DNA from: Rhodospirillales bacterium
GTDB taxonomy: Bacteria > Pseudomonadota > Alphaproteobacteria > CACIAM-22H2
Direction: 5' to 3'
Assembly: GCA_016195145.1 (NCBI GenBank)
Contig: JACQAF010000012.1
Span: 1-7,792, forward strand
Length of the DNA: 7,792 nucleotides
Shown: piece by piece, positions 1 through 5,972 of the stretch
Layout: the number at the start of each line of letters is the position of its first letter
Position numbering within the stretch: position 1 is the stretch's first letter
Program-made: the position numbers and the translations under genes
Notes under the pieces: generated by a model
Databases searched by the model: none
Told to the model about the DNA's origin: nothing
Seen by the model: only the letters and a program-made list of their open reading frames with translations

Positions 1-618
1 GCCGACGTCAAGGAGCGCGACCCGGTGCTGATCGCCAGCCACGGCGGCGCCAACAGCGCCAGCCCGGCCTTCGTCGTCTCGCGCCGCGAATTCGCCGGTT
101 CGTGGGAATACCTGCTCGACGACGCCATCTTCACCGCCCCGCCTCATGCGGGCTGGAGCGGCGCGGCGCTGCTCAGCCGCGACGGCAAGCTGGTCGGCGT
201 CGGCTCGCTGATCGTCGGCGACGCGACCGGCGGCAACACCCATTTCCCCGGCAACATGTTCGTGCCGATCGACCGCCTGGCGCCCATCCTCGCCGACCTG
301 ATCGCCGACGGGCGGGCCGCCGGCCCGGTCCGGCCGTGGCTGGGCGTCACCACCGAAGAGGTGCGCGGCCGCCTGTTCGTTGCCCGCGTCGCCGCCGACG
401 GCCCGGCGGAAAAGGCCGGCATCCGGCGCGGCGACGTGATCGTCGGCGTCGGCGGCGAGATGACCTCGGGCCTCGCCGATTTCTATCGCAAGGTCTGGGC
501 GCGGGGGAGCGCCGGCGTCGCGGTCGAGCTCAACGTGCTGCAAGGCGCGGAACTACGCGCCGTCACCGTGCAGTCGGCCGACCGGCGCAGCCATCTGCGG
601 CTCAATTCCACCTTCTAG
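1..618 (+). CDS. S1C (HtrA/DegP-like) serine protease with PDZ domain, 3' part
   Basis: The first 205 codons run open from the window edge to TAG at 616-618, so the N-terminus, any signal peptide, and the catalytic His and Asp lie outside. The visible part begins in the trypsin-like fold. Around residue 53 it has GWSGAAL, the counterpart of the GNSGGPL nucleophile motif of DegP/HtrA, so the Ser is kept but the neighbours differ. It is followed by the usual DGKLVGVGS strand and an FVPID-like segment. A single PDZ domain spans about residues 110-195 (PWLGVT, then GPAEKAGIRRGDVIVGVGG), and the protein ends right after it. In the family such proteins degrade or sense misfolded envelope proteins, with the PDZ binding substrate C-termini. 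The family call is firm; the substrate and cellular site are not visible. A degenerate, non-proteolytic paralogue cannot be excluded without the upstream half. Confidence 0.88.
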   Translation, partial: ADVKERDPVLIASHGGANSASPAFVVSRREFAGSWEYLLDDAIFTAPPHAGWSGAALLSRDGKLVGVGSLIVGDATGGNTHFPGNMFVPIDRLAPILADLIADGRAAGPVRPWLGVTTEEVRGRLFVARVAADGPAEKAGIRRGDVIVGVGGEMTSGLADFYRKVWARGSAGVAVELNVLQGAELRAVTVQSADRRSHLRLNSTF

Positions 619-643
619 GGTCTAGCGGTCTAGGGTCTAGCCG
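614..643. repeat. Two tandem copies of a 15-bp CTAG-rich repeat at convergent gene ends
   Basis: TCTAGGGTCTAGCGG at 614-628 is followed directly by TCTAGGGTCTAGCCG at 629-643, which differs at one base. The unit contains CTAG twice, giving four CTAG tetramers in 26 bp (615, 622, 630, 637). The stop codon of the protease (616-618) lies in the first copy and the stop codon of the opposing thioesterase (630-632 on the minus strand) in the second. No strong stem-loop with a T-run accompanies it. Confidence 0.8.
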
Positions 644-1142
644 GATTCGGCCGGCGGCGAAGGCCAATCGTCTGCCCGAGTTCTTCCGGGCGCGGCAGGC
701 CGGCATGGGCCGCGGCAACGCGCCGGATCGTCGCCAACACCTCCGGCGGAAAGGGCGCCGCGCGACGCCCGGCCAGATCGACATGCAGGCCCATCAGCTC
801 GCTCGTCGCGGCGAGGTAGCCGTCGCGCGCGTGATACATGCGATGGAAGAAATGCAGGCGCTTCTCGTCGTGGCCGATCAGCTGCGTGGTGACGCGCAGT
901 TCGTCGCCCACCTTCACCTCGCCGACATAGGCGACGTGCTGTTCCATGGCGAAGGTCGAGTGGCCGGTGCGCCGCCGATAGCCCTCGTCGATGCCAAGCA
1001 GCTCGAAAAACGCGTCGGTCCCATGGTCGAAGACCAGCACGTAATAGGCGACGTTCATGTGGTCGTTGTAGTCGATCCACTCGGGACGGACGGTCTCGCG
1101 GTGGCGATCGAAGGGCGCGGGAATCTGGGCCGGCTGACGCAT
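630..1142 (-). CDS. Hotdog-fold acyl-CoA thioesterase (4HBT-like)
   Basis: A 170-residue protein of the single-hotdog thioesterase type, predicted to hydrolyse an acyl-CoA in the cytoplasm. The start at 1142 was chosen because the family's first strand follows at once: residues 18-35 read VRPEWIDYNDHMNVAYYV, the conserved hotdog entry with the D-x-N/D-H-M-N segment that carries the active site. The frame stays open upstream to 1247, but that extension is Arg/Pro-rich and unlike the family. The motif wording resembles the betainyl-CoA/carnitine-pathway thioesterases, but no carnitine genes are near, so the substrate is unassigned. The gene is divergent from the membrane transporter gene (95 bp between starts) and convergent with the protease. 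No strong Shine-Dalgarno sequence precedes 1142. The proline/arginine-rich end (RRRPNPARP) looks unstructured. Confidence 0.85.
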   Translation of the reverse strand: MRQPAQIPAPFDRHRETVRPEWIDYNDHMNVAYYVLVFDHGTDAFFELLGIDEGYRRRTGHSTFAMEQHVAYVGEVKVGDELRVTTQLIGHDEKRLHFFHRMYHARDGYLAATSELMGLHVDLAGRRAAPFPPEVLATIRRVAAAHAGLPRPEELGQTIGLRRRPNPARP

Positions 1143-1181
1143 CGCCCGCGACCATAATCGATTCGGCCGCGCCCCGAAAGC

Positions 1182-1197
1182 GCCGGCGCGCGCCGGC
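1182..1197. promoter_or_regulatory. Perfect 16-bp GC palindrome in divergent intergenic region
   Basis: GCCGGCGCGCGCCGGC is exactly self-complementary. It sits between the thioesterase start (1142, minus) and the transporter start (1238, plus), where a shared operator or a strong transcript hairpin could act. Palindromes of C and G arise more easily in a GC-rich genome, so function is not shown. Confidence 0.4.
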
Positions 1198-1212
1198 CGA
1201 CGATCTGCTAGT

Positions 1213-1235
1213 CTCCCCCGTCCCAAAGGGGGGAG
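1213..1235 (+). promoter_or_regulatory. Hairpin sequestering the ribosome binding site of the transporter gene
   Basis: CTCCCCC (1213-1219) can pair with GGGGGAG (1229-1235) around a 9-base loop. The 3' arm is the purine tract that must serve as Shine-Dalgarno for the TTG start at 1238. Folding would hide the ribosome binding site, so translation could depend on opening of this stem. A competing small hairpin CCC-AAA-GGG (1222-1230) is also possible. No known riboswitch family was recognised. Confidence 0.4.
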
Positions 1236-1237
1236 CC

Positions 1238-2191
1238 TTGGTTTCACGGTTTTTCGAAACGCTCGAGCGACAGGCCTCGCCGCTGCTCGCCGTCGCCCTG
1301 TTTATCGGCATCGCCGTTCCCGATCTGGCGCGGCTGATGAAGCCGCTGCTCGGCCCGGCGATTTTCCTGCTGCTGGCGGCGACGCTGCTGCGCCTCGACT
1401 GGACACAGGTTTTCGCCAGCCTCAACCGTCCGCGCCCGCTGGTGATCATGCTGGTCTGGGGGCTGCTGGTCTGCCCGCTGCTGGTCGCCGGGGCGGTATG
1501 GCTGCTCGACCTGCCGGACGAACTCGGCGAGCCGATGGTGCTGATGGCTTCGTCGCCCGCCCTCATCTCGGTGCCGACCTTCGCCCTCATCCTCGGGCTC
1601 GATGCGCCATTCGCCCTGGTGGCGATGGTCGCCATGTCGCTGCTTCAGCCCTTCATCCAGTCGCCGGTCGCCCTGGCGCTGCTCGACCTCGATCTCGATA
1701 TCGGGCTAGCGCCGCTGATGCTGCGCCTCATCGCCTTTGTCGGCGGCCCGTTCGTCCTGGCGCTGGCGGCGCGGCGGCTGATCGGGCCGGCGCGGCTTCA
1801 GCGCGCGGCGCACGGGCTGGGCGGGTTCGCGGTCCTGATGCTGATCGTCTTCGCCATCGGCGTGGTCGACGGGGTGACGGCAACGCTGATCGAACGCCCC
1901 GGCCATGTGTTTCTGTTCCTCGCCGCGGCGTTCCTCAGCAATTTCATGCTCCAGGCGGCGACGGCGGCGATTTTCTGGCAGCTTGCTCCCTATCTCGGCA
2001 TGACCCGGCGCGAGGCGTTGACCGCCGCCCTCGTCGCCGGCAGCCGCAACCTCGCTATCCTGGTCGCCGTGCTTGGCCCTTCGGCCGATCCCGATCTGTT
2101 CCTCTATCTCGCCTGCGGCCAGTTTCCGATGTATCTGATCCCCGCCCTGCTCGGGCCGGTTTACCGGGCCTTCCGGACCCGCATATCTTAA
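1238..2191 (+). CDS. Multi-pass membrane protein, bile acid:sodium symporter-like (BASS/SBF)
   Basis: 317 residues, almost all hydrophobic helices with short charged loops; I count roughly eight to ten membrane spans. The first spans are at about residues 15-30, 36-50 and 66-90. Suggestive of the BASS superfamily are the helix pair around ASSPALISVPTFALI and the late GSRNLAILVAV segment (about 268-278), which resembles the family's second crossover helix (a G-x-Q-N-like pattern). These proteins move organic anions with sodium across the inner membrane. The substrate is not deducible. TTG at 1238 is the only plausible start: the purine tract AAAGGGGGGAG lies just upstream, and the next in-frame ATG (1337-1339) would remove the first span. 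Spacing from GGAG to TTG is short (2 bases), so initiation may be weak. The next gene follows 69 bp downstream on the same strand. Confidence 0.65.
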   Translation: MVSRFFETLERQASPLLAVALFIGIAVPDLARLMKPLLGPAIFLLLAATLLRLDWTQVFASLNRPRPLVIMLVWGLLVCPLLVAGAVWLLDLPDELGEPMVLMASSPALISVPTFALILGLDAPFALVAMVAMSLLQPFIQSPVALALLDLDLDIGLAPLMLRLIAFVGGPFVLALAARRLIGPARLQRAAHGLGGFAVLMLIVFAIGVVDGVTATLIERPGHVFLFLAAAFLSNFMLQAATAAIFWQLAPYLGMTRREALTAALVAGSRNLAILVAVLGPSADPDLFLYLACGQFPMYLIPALLGPVYRAFRTRIS

Positions 2192-2230
2192 GGTTGTGTT
2201 AACCGCTTCCGGCCTATCCTTGCGGCAGAT

Positions 2231-2247
2231 GCCCGTCTCAGGCGGGC
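2231..2247 (+). promoter_or_regulatory. Stem-loop just upstream of the DUF1217 gene
   Basis: GCCCGTC (2231-2237) pairs with GGCGGGC (2241-2247), one G-T wobble, around the triloop TCA. It ends six bases before the AGGA (2253-2256) that precedes the ATG at 2261. There is no T-run, so a rho-independent terminator for the upstream transporter is unlikely; a leader hairpin or chance are both possible. Confidence 0.3.
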
Positions 2248-2260
2248 GCGGCAGGATTCA

Positions 2261-3082
2261 ATGGTGGACGTATCAGCATTCGGAACAACGCCGGCCTTTG
2301 CCCTCTATCAGCGGATCGCCCGCTCGGATAGCGCAAAGCTCGTTGCTCAGTTCAGCAACGCGCCCGCCGTCCAGCGCGAGATCGAATACTACAAAACCCA
2401 GATCGCCAAGGTGCAGTCGGTCGACGACCTGATCAAGGATCGCCGCCTGCTATCGTTCGTATTGTCGGCCTTCGCCCTCGATCCCGAAATCCAGTATCCC
2501 GGGCGGGTCAAGGCGGTTATCACCTCGAAGACCCTCGACCCCGCCTCGCTCGCCAACCGCCTGCGCGACCCGCGTTACAAGGATATCGCGACGACGCTCG
2601 GCATCGGCGATTTCGGCATCTCCAACGTCAAGATATCCGATACGATCAACAAGGTGGTCGACCAGTACGTCACCAACGAATACGAAAAGAATCTCGGCAA
2701 GCAGAACCCGGCGCTGCGCGAGGCGGCGTATTTCAAGCGCCGCATCGGCGCGGTCAAGAATGTGTACGAGATCCTCGGCGACAACGTGCTGCGCCAGGTC
2801 GTCACCTCGACCCTCGGCCTGCCCAAGGAAATCGCCCTGCAATCGATCGAGAAACAGGCCGAGCTGGTCGGCAAAGGATTCGACATCGGCAAGATCAACA
2901 ATCCCGCCTATGTCGACCGCTTCGTCCAGCGTTTCCTGATTTCGAAGGACAGGGCGGCGCTCGACGGCGGCGGCGGCTCGCTCGCCCAGCTCGTCACCCC
3001 GGTTGCCGCGGGCGGCGGCCGCCTTTCCGCCCGCCCCGCCATCATCGGCGTCGATCTTAGCGGGCTCAACATCATCGTCTGA
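2261..3082 (+). CDS. DUF1217 family protein (flagellum-associated family)
   Basis: 273 residues, soluble, without signal peptide or membrane span. It matches the DUF1217 pattern: an N-terminal ALYQRIARSD helix, then FALDPEIQYPGRVKAVITSK (about residues 70-90), then SLANRLRDPRYKDIATTLG (about 95-115) before a GDFG-like turn. A second similar stretch follows (YEKNLGKQNPALREAAYFKRR and the VYEILGDNVLRQVV region), as is usual in this helical family. The C-terminal 45 residues are Gly/Ala-rich and probably flexible. DUF1217 proteins are found mostly in alphaproteobacteria, often inside flagellar clusters; the molecular role is not established. No other flagellar gene is visible here, so the link rests only on family knowledge. 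ATG at 2261 has AGGA four bases upstream. The gene converges on the VOC gene with 18 bp between stop codons. Confidence 0.8.
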   Translation: MVDVSAFGTTPAFALYQRIARSDSAKLVAQFSNAPAVQREIEYYKTQIAKVQSVDDLIKDRRLLSFVLSAFALDPEIQYPGRVKAVITSKTLDPASLANRLRDPRYKDIATTLGIGDFGISNVKISDTINKVVDQYVTNEYEKNLGKQNPALREAAYFKRRIGAVKNVYEILGDNVLRQVVTSTLGLPKEIALQSIEKQAELVGKGFDIGKINNPAYVDRFVQRFLISKDRAALDGGGGSLAQLVTPVAAGGGRLSARPAIIGVDLSGLNIIV

Positions 3083-3100
3083 CGCCCGGCGCGTGACGGG

Positions 3101-3544
3101 CTAGCGCTTCTTCGCAGATTTTTTCCTCGGCTTCTTCCGCGCCTTCGGAAAGAACATCCCTTCGAGCTTCAGCCCGTCGGGATCGAGGAAATAGACGGCG
3201 TAATAACCCCGGCCGTAATCGGGGTAATCGGCCGGCGGGTCGATGACCGTCAGCTTTTTCGCCTTCAGAAGCTTGTAGAGATCGTCGACGTCGCGGCGCG
3301 CGCCGACCTCGAAGGCGTAGTGATGAAAGCCGATATCGCCGATGCGATGCTTGCGCCGCTTGCCGCGCGCGTCGGCCTCGCCGATCCAGAACAGCGTCTT
3401 GCCGTTGCTCCAGCCAGCGTGGCGGCCGTGTTGGTATTTGAGCTTGAAGCCGAGAAAGCCGAGCACGGCGTTGTAGAAGCGCTTCGATTTCGCAAAGTCG
3501 CCGACCCGAATCACCAGATGGTCGATGCCGATCACGCGCGCCAT
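3101..3544 (-). CDS. VOC family protein (glyoxalase/bleomycin resistance fold)
   Basis: 147 residues with two beta-alpha-beta-beta-beta modules. The first begins at IDHLVIRVGDFAKSKRFY (residues 7-24), with His9 as the expected first metal ligand. The second begins at GFHHYAFEV (72-80), with His75 as the next ligand, and closes with FLDPDGLKLEGMF (119-131), with Glu128 as the last. Such proteins bind a divalent metal and act as lyases, dioxygenases or detoxification enzymes; the reaction here is unknown. The last 15 residues are an unusual strongly basic tail (PKARKKPRKKSAKKR). The start at 3544 has GGGAGG eight bases upstream. It is the third gene after the dehydratase and FlK-like thioesterase on the same strand, but the 77-bp gap leaves room for its own promoter. 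Confidence 0.87.
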   Translation of the reverse strand: MARVIGIDHLVIRVGDFAKSKRFYNAVLGFLGFKLKYQHGRHAGWSNGKTLFWIGEADARGKRRKHRIGDIGFHHYAFEVGARRDVDDLYKLLKAKKLTVIDPPADYPDYGRGYYAVYFLDPDGLKLEGMFFPKARKKPRKKSAKKR

Positions 3545-3621
3545 GGCGATAACCTCCCGTTAACAGCAAGAATAGCAATCAGCATATCCCGAGGCGCACT
3601 GCTCTCGCCATTTTTCTACGC

Positions 3622-4044
3622 CTAGCCCGCCTGCGCCCGCTTGGCCGCCACGCGGGCGTTGAACTTTTCCCAGCGCACGATGGCGCGGCGGTGGCGGCCG
3701 CCGCCGATCTCGTCGATCCCGTCATGGCCGCGCACCTCGAATTCGGCGGTGCGGCCGTCGATGCGCGTGCAGGTCGCGGTGACGGTGACGGTCAGGCCCG
3801 GCGGCGTCGCCGCCGTATGGCCGAAATCGACATGGATGCCGAGGCTGCCTTCGCCTTCGTCGAGATGCGGCTTGAGGAGCTCGATGCACGCCCATTCGAA
3901 CAGCCCGACCATGAAGCCGGTGGCGAACACCTTGGGCATCGCGGCAAAGCCCGGCGCCTCGGGATAGAGATGCGGCACCGTCTTGCTTTCGGGCACGGTG
4001 AAGCAAAGGGTGTGGCTGAGGCCGGGCTTGAGCGTGTCTTTCAT
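3622..4044 (-). CDS. FlK-type thioesterase (fluoroacetyl-CoA thioesterase family)
   Basis: 140 residues, single hotdog fold, predicted to hydrolyse a small acyl-CoA thioester in the cytoplasm. Numbering matches FlK without gaps: Thr42 (in VFATGF), Glu50 (in GLFEWA), His76 (in DFGHTAATPPG), Gly69 and Arg120 all fall where FlK has its catalytic Thr/Glu/His, Gly69 and Arg120. Phe33 is also kept, but the gate residue Phe36 that gives FlK its fluorine selectivity is Met36 here. The chemistry is therefore probably kept while the fluoroacetyl preference may not be. ATG at 4044 is supported by the family N-terminus (KPGLSHTLCFTVPE). The start lies 26 bp after the stop of the dehydratase gene, so the two are probably co-transcribed. 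The frame is open far upstream, but that part is only the GC-rich shadow of the dehydratase gene. Confidence 0.88.
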   Translation of the reverse strand: MKDTLKPGLSHTLCFTVPESKTVPHLYPEAPGFAAMPKVFATGFMVGLFEWACIELLKPHLDEGEGSLGIHVDFGHTAATPPGLTVTVTATCTRIDGRTAEFEVRGHDGIDEIGGGRHRRAIVRWEKFNARVAAKRAQAG

Positions 4045-4070
4045 GGCCGCCCCGCTGGTTGCGAACAGAA

Positions 4071-5018
4071 CTAGCGATCGAAATCGACGGCCACGGTGTT
4101 GCCGCCGCTGACCACGACGCCGACGCGCTCGTCCTTGCCCGGCCGGTAGCGGCCGGAAAGCAGCGCCGCGAACGCCGCCACCCCGCCCGGCTCGGCGACC
4201 ACGCGCAGGCCGTCCCACAGCGCTTTTTGCGCCTGGCGGATAGCGTCGTCGGCGACCAGCACAACGGATTCGACATGCTGCTGCGCGATCGGGAAGACCA
4301 GCTCGCCGATGCGGCGCGGGGCGAGCGAGTCGGCGGCGATGCTGCCGGTCTCGGCATCGACCGGCCGGCCGGCGGCGAGCGCCTTGGTCAGCGTCGGCGC
4401 GCCTTCGGGCTCGACGCCAACCACCCGCACCCGCCCGCCATACCACGCGGCGATGCCGCCGATCAGCCCGCCGCCGCTGACGGCGACCAGGAGCGTGCCG
4501 AGATCGGGCGCTTGCTCCTCCAGCTCGAGGCCGATGCTGCCCTGGCCGAGCATCGTCTCGGCCTGGTCGAAGGCATGCACGGCGAGCCCGCCCGATTGCG
4601 CGATCCACGCCTCGCTCGCCACCAGCGCGTCGGCATAACGCTCCCCGCCGACCACCAGATCGGCGCCGTAGCCGCGGATGCGCGCGATCTTGGCCGGCGA
4701 GGAAATGCCGGGCACGAAAATCTTCGCCGGATGGCCGAGCTTCATCGCCGCATAGGCGACCGCCGCGCCGTGATTGCCGCCCGAGGCCGCGACCACGCCG
4801 GCCGGCGGCACCTCGCGCCGGAGCAGGTTGGCGAAGGCGCCGCGCGTCTTGAACGAGCCGGCGTGCTGGAAGAGTTCGAGCTTGAGGGTGAGCCGCCCGG
4901 CATCGAGCCCGAGATCGCCGCCGGCCAGCGCGATCGCCGGCGTGCGGCGGATATGGGGTGCGATCAGCCGATAGGTTGCGGCGATCTGCGCGCGGTCGAT
5001 CGCGGGCGCTGGCATCAT
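4071..5018 (-). CDS. PLP-dependent threonine/serine dehydratase-like enzyme
   Basis: 315 residues of fold-type II PLP enzyme, predicted to deaminate threonine or serine (or a hydroxy-amino acid) to a 2-oxo acid and ammonia. Visible motifs are the Schiff-base lysine Lys57 in HAGSFKTRGA, the substrate-carboxylate loop SGGNHG (79-84), the glycine-rich phosphate-binding loop SGGGLIGG (181-188) and the C-terminal SGGN (304-307). There is no ACT regulatory domain, so it resembles the short catabolic dehydratases and serine racemases rather than biosynthetic IlvA. Ala53 replaces the usual Thr before GSFK. Two ATGs occur in tandem; AGGAGG lies two bases before the first and five before the second, so the second (5015) may be the true start. 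It heads a probable operon with the FlK-like thioesterase and perhaps the VOC gene. Confidence 0.88.
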   Translation of the reverse strand: MMPAPAIDRAQIAATYRLIAPHIRRTPAIALAGGDLGLDAGRLTLKLELFQHAGSFKTRGAFANLLRREVPPAGVVAASGGNHGAAVAYAAMKLGHPAKIFVPGISSPAKIARIRGYGADLVVGGERYADALVASEAWIAQSGGLAVHAFDQAETMLGQGSIGLELEEQAPDLGTLLVAVSGGGLIGGIAAWYGGRVRVVGVEPEGAPTLTKALAAGRPVDAETGSIAADSLAPRRIGELVFPIAQQHVESVVLVADDAIRQAQKALWDGLRVVAEPGGVAAFAALLSGRYRPGKDERVGVVVSGGNTVAVDFDR

Positions 5019-5085
5019 CGCCTCCTCTTATCCGATTGTCGTGCGGCCGGGCAATGATCGGGCGGTAAAGGGATGCACGAACCAC

Positions 5086-5094
5086 CAGAGCATA
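5086..5094 (+). repeat. Left copy of 9-bp direct repeat flanking the RM island
   Basis: CAGAGCATA here recurs at 6749-6757 in the same orientation. The pair encloses the lower-GC segment with both restriction-modification genes, as a target-site duplication would. No terminal inverted repeats or transposase are seen. Confidence 0.4.
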
Positions 5095-5105
5095 GGCATT
5101 TGGCG

Positions 5106-5121
5106 CGATCCATATCGATCG
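5106..5121. promoter_or_regulatory. Near-perfect 16-bp palindrome, possible operator
   Basis: CGATCCATATCGATCG is symmetric at 14 of 16 positions around 5113/5114. It lies about 27 bp upstream of the candidate methyltransferase -35 hexamer. Some restriction-modification systems use such operators for autoregulation, but no controller-protein gene is present, so the binding partner is unknown. Confidence 0.3.
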
Positions 5122-5147
5122 GCTCCACATTGTTGGCTGTATTTTTC

Positions 5148-5174
5148 TTGACCGCTGCTGCTGATTATTATAAG
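5148..5174 (+). promoter_or_regulatory. Candidate sigma70-type promoter for the methyltransferase gene
   Basis: TTGACC (5148-5153) is five of six to the -35 consensus. TATAAG (5169-5174) follows at 15 bp; shifting to TAAGAA (5171-5176) gives 17 bp but a poorer match. A start near 5182 would give a leader of about 75 bases. On the opposite strand a perfect TATAAT (5172 down to 5167) has no convincing -35, so outward transcription toward the dehydratase is possible but weaker. Confidence 0.45.
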
Positions 5175-5188
5175 AACAAAAAGAGAAC
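5174..5188. promoter_or_regulatory. Putative alphaproteobacterial LexA (SOS) box
   Basis: GAAC at 5174-5177 and GAAC at 5185-5188 are separated by exactly seven bases; read on the minus strand it is GTTCTCTTTTTGTTC. This is the direct-repeat GTTC-N7-GTTC site bound by LexA in alphaproteobacteria, here with the A/T-rich spacer common in real sites. It overlaps the end of the candidate -10 hexamer, where bound LexA would block transcription. The methyltransferase ATG is 68 bp downstream; the dehydratase start is 156 bp away in the other direction. Confidence 0.55.
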
Positions 5189-5255
5189 AACCTAGAGGCG
5201 TCTTTGCCTTATTTCTGTCGGCAATACACCGCAACAGTCGCTTCTTTTTGTAAAG

Positions 5256-5963
5256 ATGCCGTATGCTGAAATCATGAAACGTCGAGTCGGTGTTTCGCCA
5301 ATGAATTCGGAAAATTGTGGCATTGGGTCGCTTTCGAGCGATCTGCTTGAATTTACCGCGGGCCGAAAATTTGTGACCGTACTTGCCGACCCGCCTTGGC
5401 GTTTTCAAAACCGCACGGGCAAGGTGGCACCGGAACATCGGCGTCTATCCCGATACGGAACATTGACTCTTGAGGACATCTGCAATCTTCCGGTTGCAGG
5501 AATCGTTCGGGAAACGGCGCATCTTTATCTTTGGGTTCCAAACGCCTTGGTGCCAGAGGGACTTAAAGTCATGGCAGCATGGGGCTTTCAATACAAAAGC
5601 AACATTGTCTGGCACAAAGTTCGTAAAGACGGCGGCTCTGACGGTCGTGGGGTGGGATTCTATTTCCGTAACGTTACTGAACTGATCCTTTTTGGGGTTC
5701 GGGGCAAGAACGCCCGCACGCTGGCACCAGGCCGGCGACAGGTGAATTACCTTGCTACGCGTAAACGCGAACACAGCCGCAAGCCGGACGAACAATACAA
5801 GATTATTGAGTCGTGTAGCCCCGGACCTTATTTTGAGCTATTCGCGCGGGGTCTGCGCGACGGCTGGACGACGTGGGGGAATCAAGCCGACGCGGATTAT
5901 CGGCCGACGTGGAAGACCTACGCGCATCACTCACAGGTCGTTCAGGTGGAAGCAGCCGACTGA
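5256..5963 (+). CDS. MT-A70 family adenine-specific DNA methyltransferase
   Basis: 235 residues. The catalytic motif DPPW lies at residues 45-48 after a hydrophobic strand (FVTVLA), and the C-terminal GPYFELFARGLRDGWTTWGNQ region (about 190-212) is the typical MT-A70 closing segment with the AdoMet pocket. The middle part (HLYLWVPNAL, then FYFRNVTELILFGVRG) also fits. These enzymes transfer a methyl group from AdoMet to the N6 of adenine; here it should protect host DNA from the endonuclease encoded head-on just downstream (9 bp between stop codons). No clear Shine-Dalgarno precedes 5256, and the in-frame ATGs at 5274 and 5301 are alternatives; 5301 would still leave 29 residues before DPPW. 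Base composition is lower in GC than the housekeeping genes, consistent with horizontal acquisition. Control by LexA is inferred from the upstream box. Confidence 0.9.
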   Translation: MPYAEIMKRRVGVSPMNSENCGIGSLSSDLLEFTAGRKFVTVLADPPWRFQNRTGKVAPEHRRLSRYGTLTLEDICNLPVAGIVRETAHLYLWVPNALVPEGLKVMAAWGFQYKSNIVWHKVRKDGGSDGRGVGFYFRNVTELILFGVRGKNARTLAPGRRQVNYLATRKREHSRKPDEQYKIIESCSPGPYFELFARGLRDGWTTWGNQADADYRPTWKTYAHHSQVVQVEAAD

Positions 5964-5972
5964 TCGTGCAAT

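Noticed and set aside
637..1635. Long open frame on the minus strand across the thioesterase and transporter
   Set aside because: Low-complexity Arg/Ser/Ala-rich translation without family motifs, overlapping two well-supported genes. A GC-rich shadow.
2211..2224. Possible sigma54 promoter for the DUF1217 gene (GG...TTGC), attractive because of the flagellar link
   Set aside because: The GG and GC elements are nine bases apart instead of the required ten, and the TGGCAC context is poor.
3085..3102. GCCCG...CGGGC inverted repeat between the convergent DUF1217 and VOC genes as a bidirectional terminator
   Set aside because: Only a 5-bp stem with an 8-base loop, and no T-run on either side.
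4059..5057. Open frame on the plus strand antisense to the dehydratase
   Set aside because: The translation is rich in Arg, Gly and Asp repeats without recognisable domains; it mirrors the dehydratase codon bias.
3622..5190. One long open frame on the minus strand that would make a 522-residue protein fused to the FlK-like thioesterase
   Set aside because: Only its last 140 codons look like a protein family. The upstream part is Arg/Ala/Gly-rich and is the other-frame shadow of the GC-rich dehydratase gene, which has intact PLP motifs and its own AGGAGG.
5196..5209. AGGC-GTCTTT-GCCT hairpin downstream of the LexA box as an attenuator
   Set aside because: A four-base stem is too weak to stand out from chance.
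5028..5438. Minus-strand open frame of 136 codons across the regulatory gap and the 5' end of the methyltransferase
   Set aside because: No family resemblance, no convincing ribosome binding site, and it overlaps a clear MT-A70 gene.
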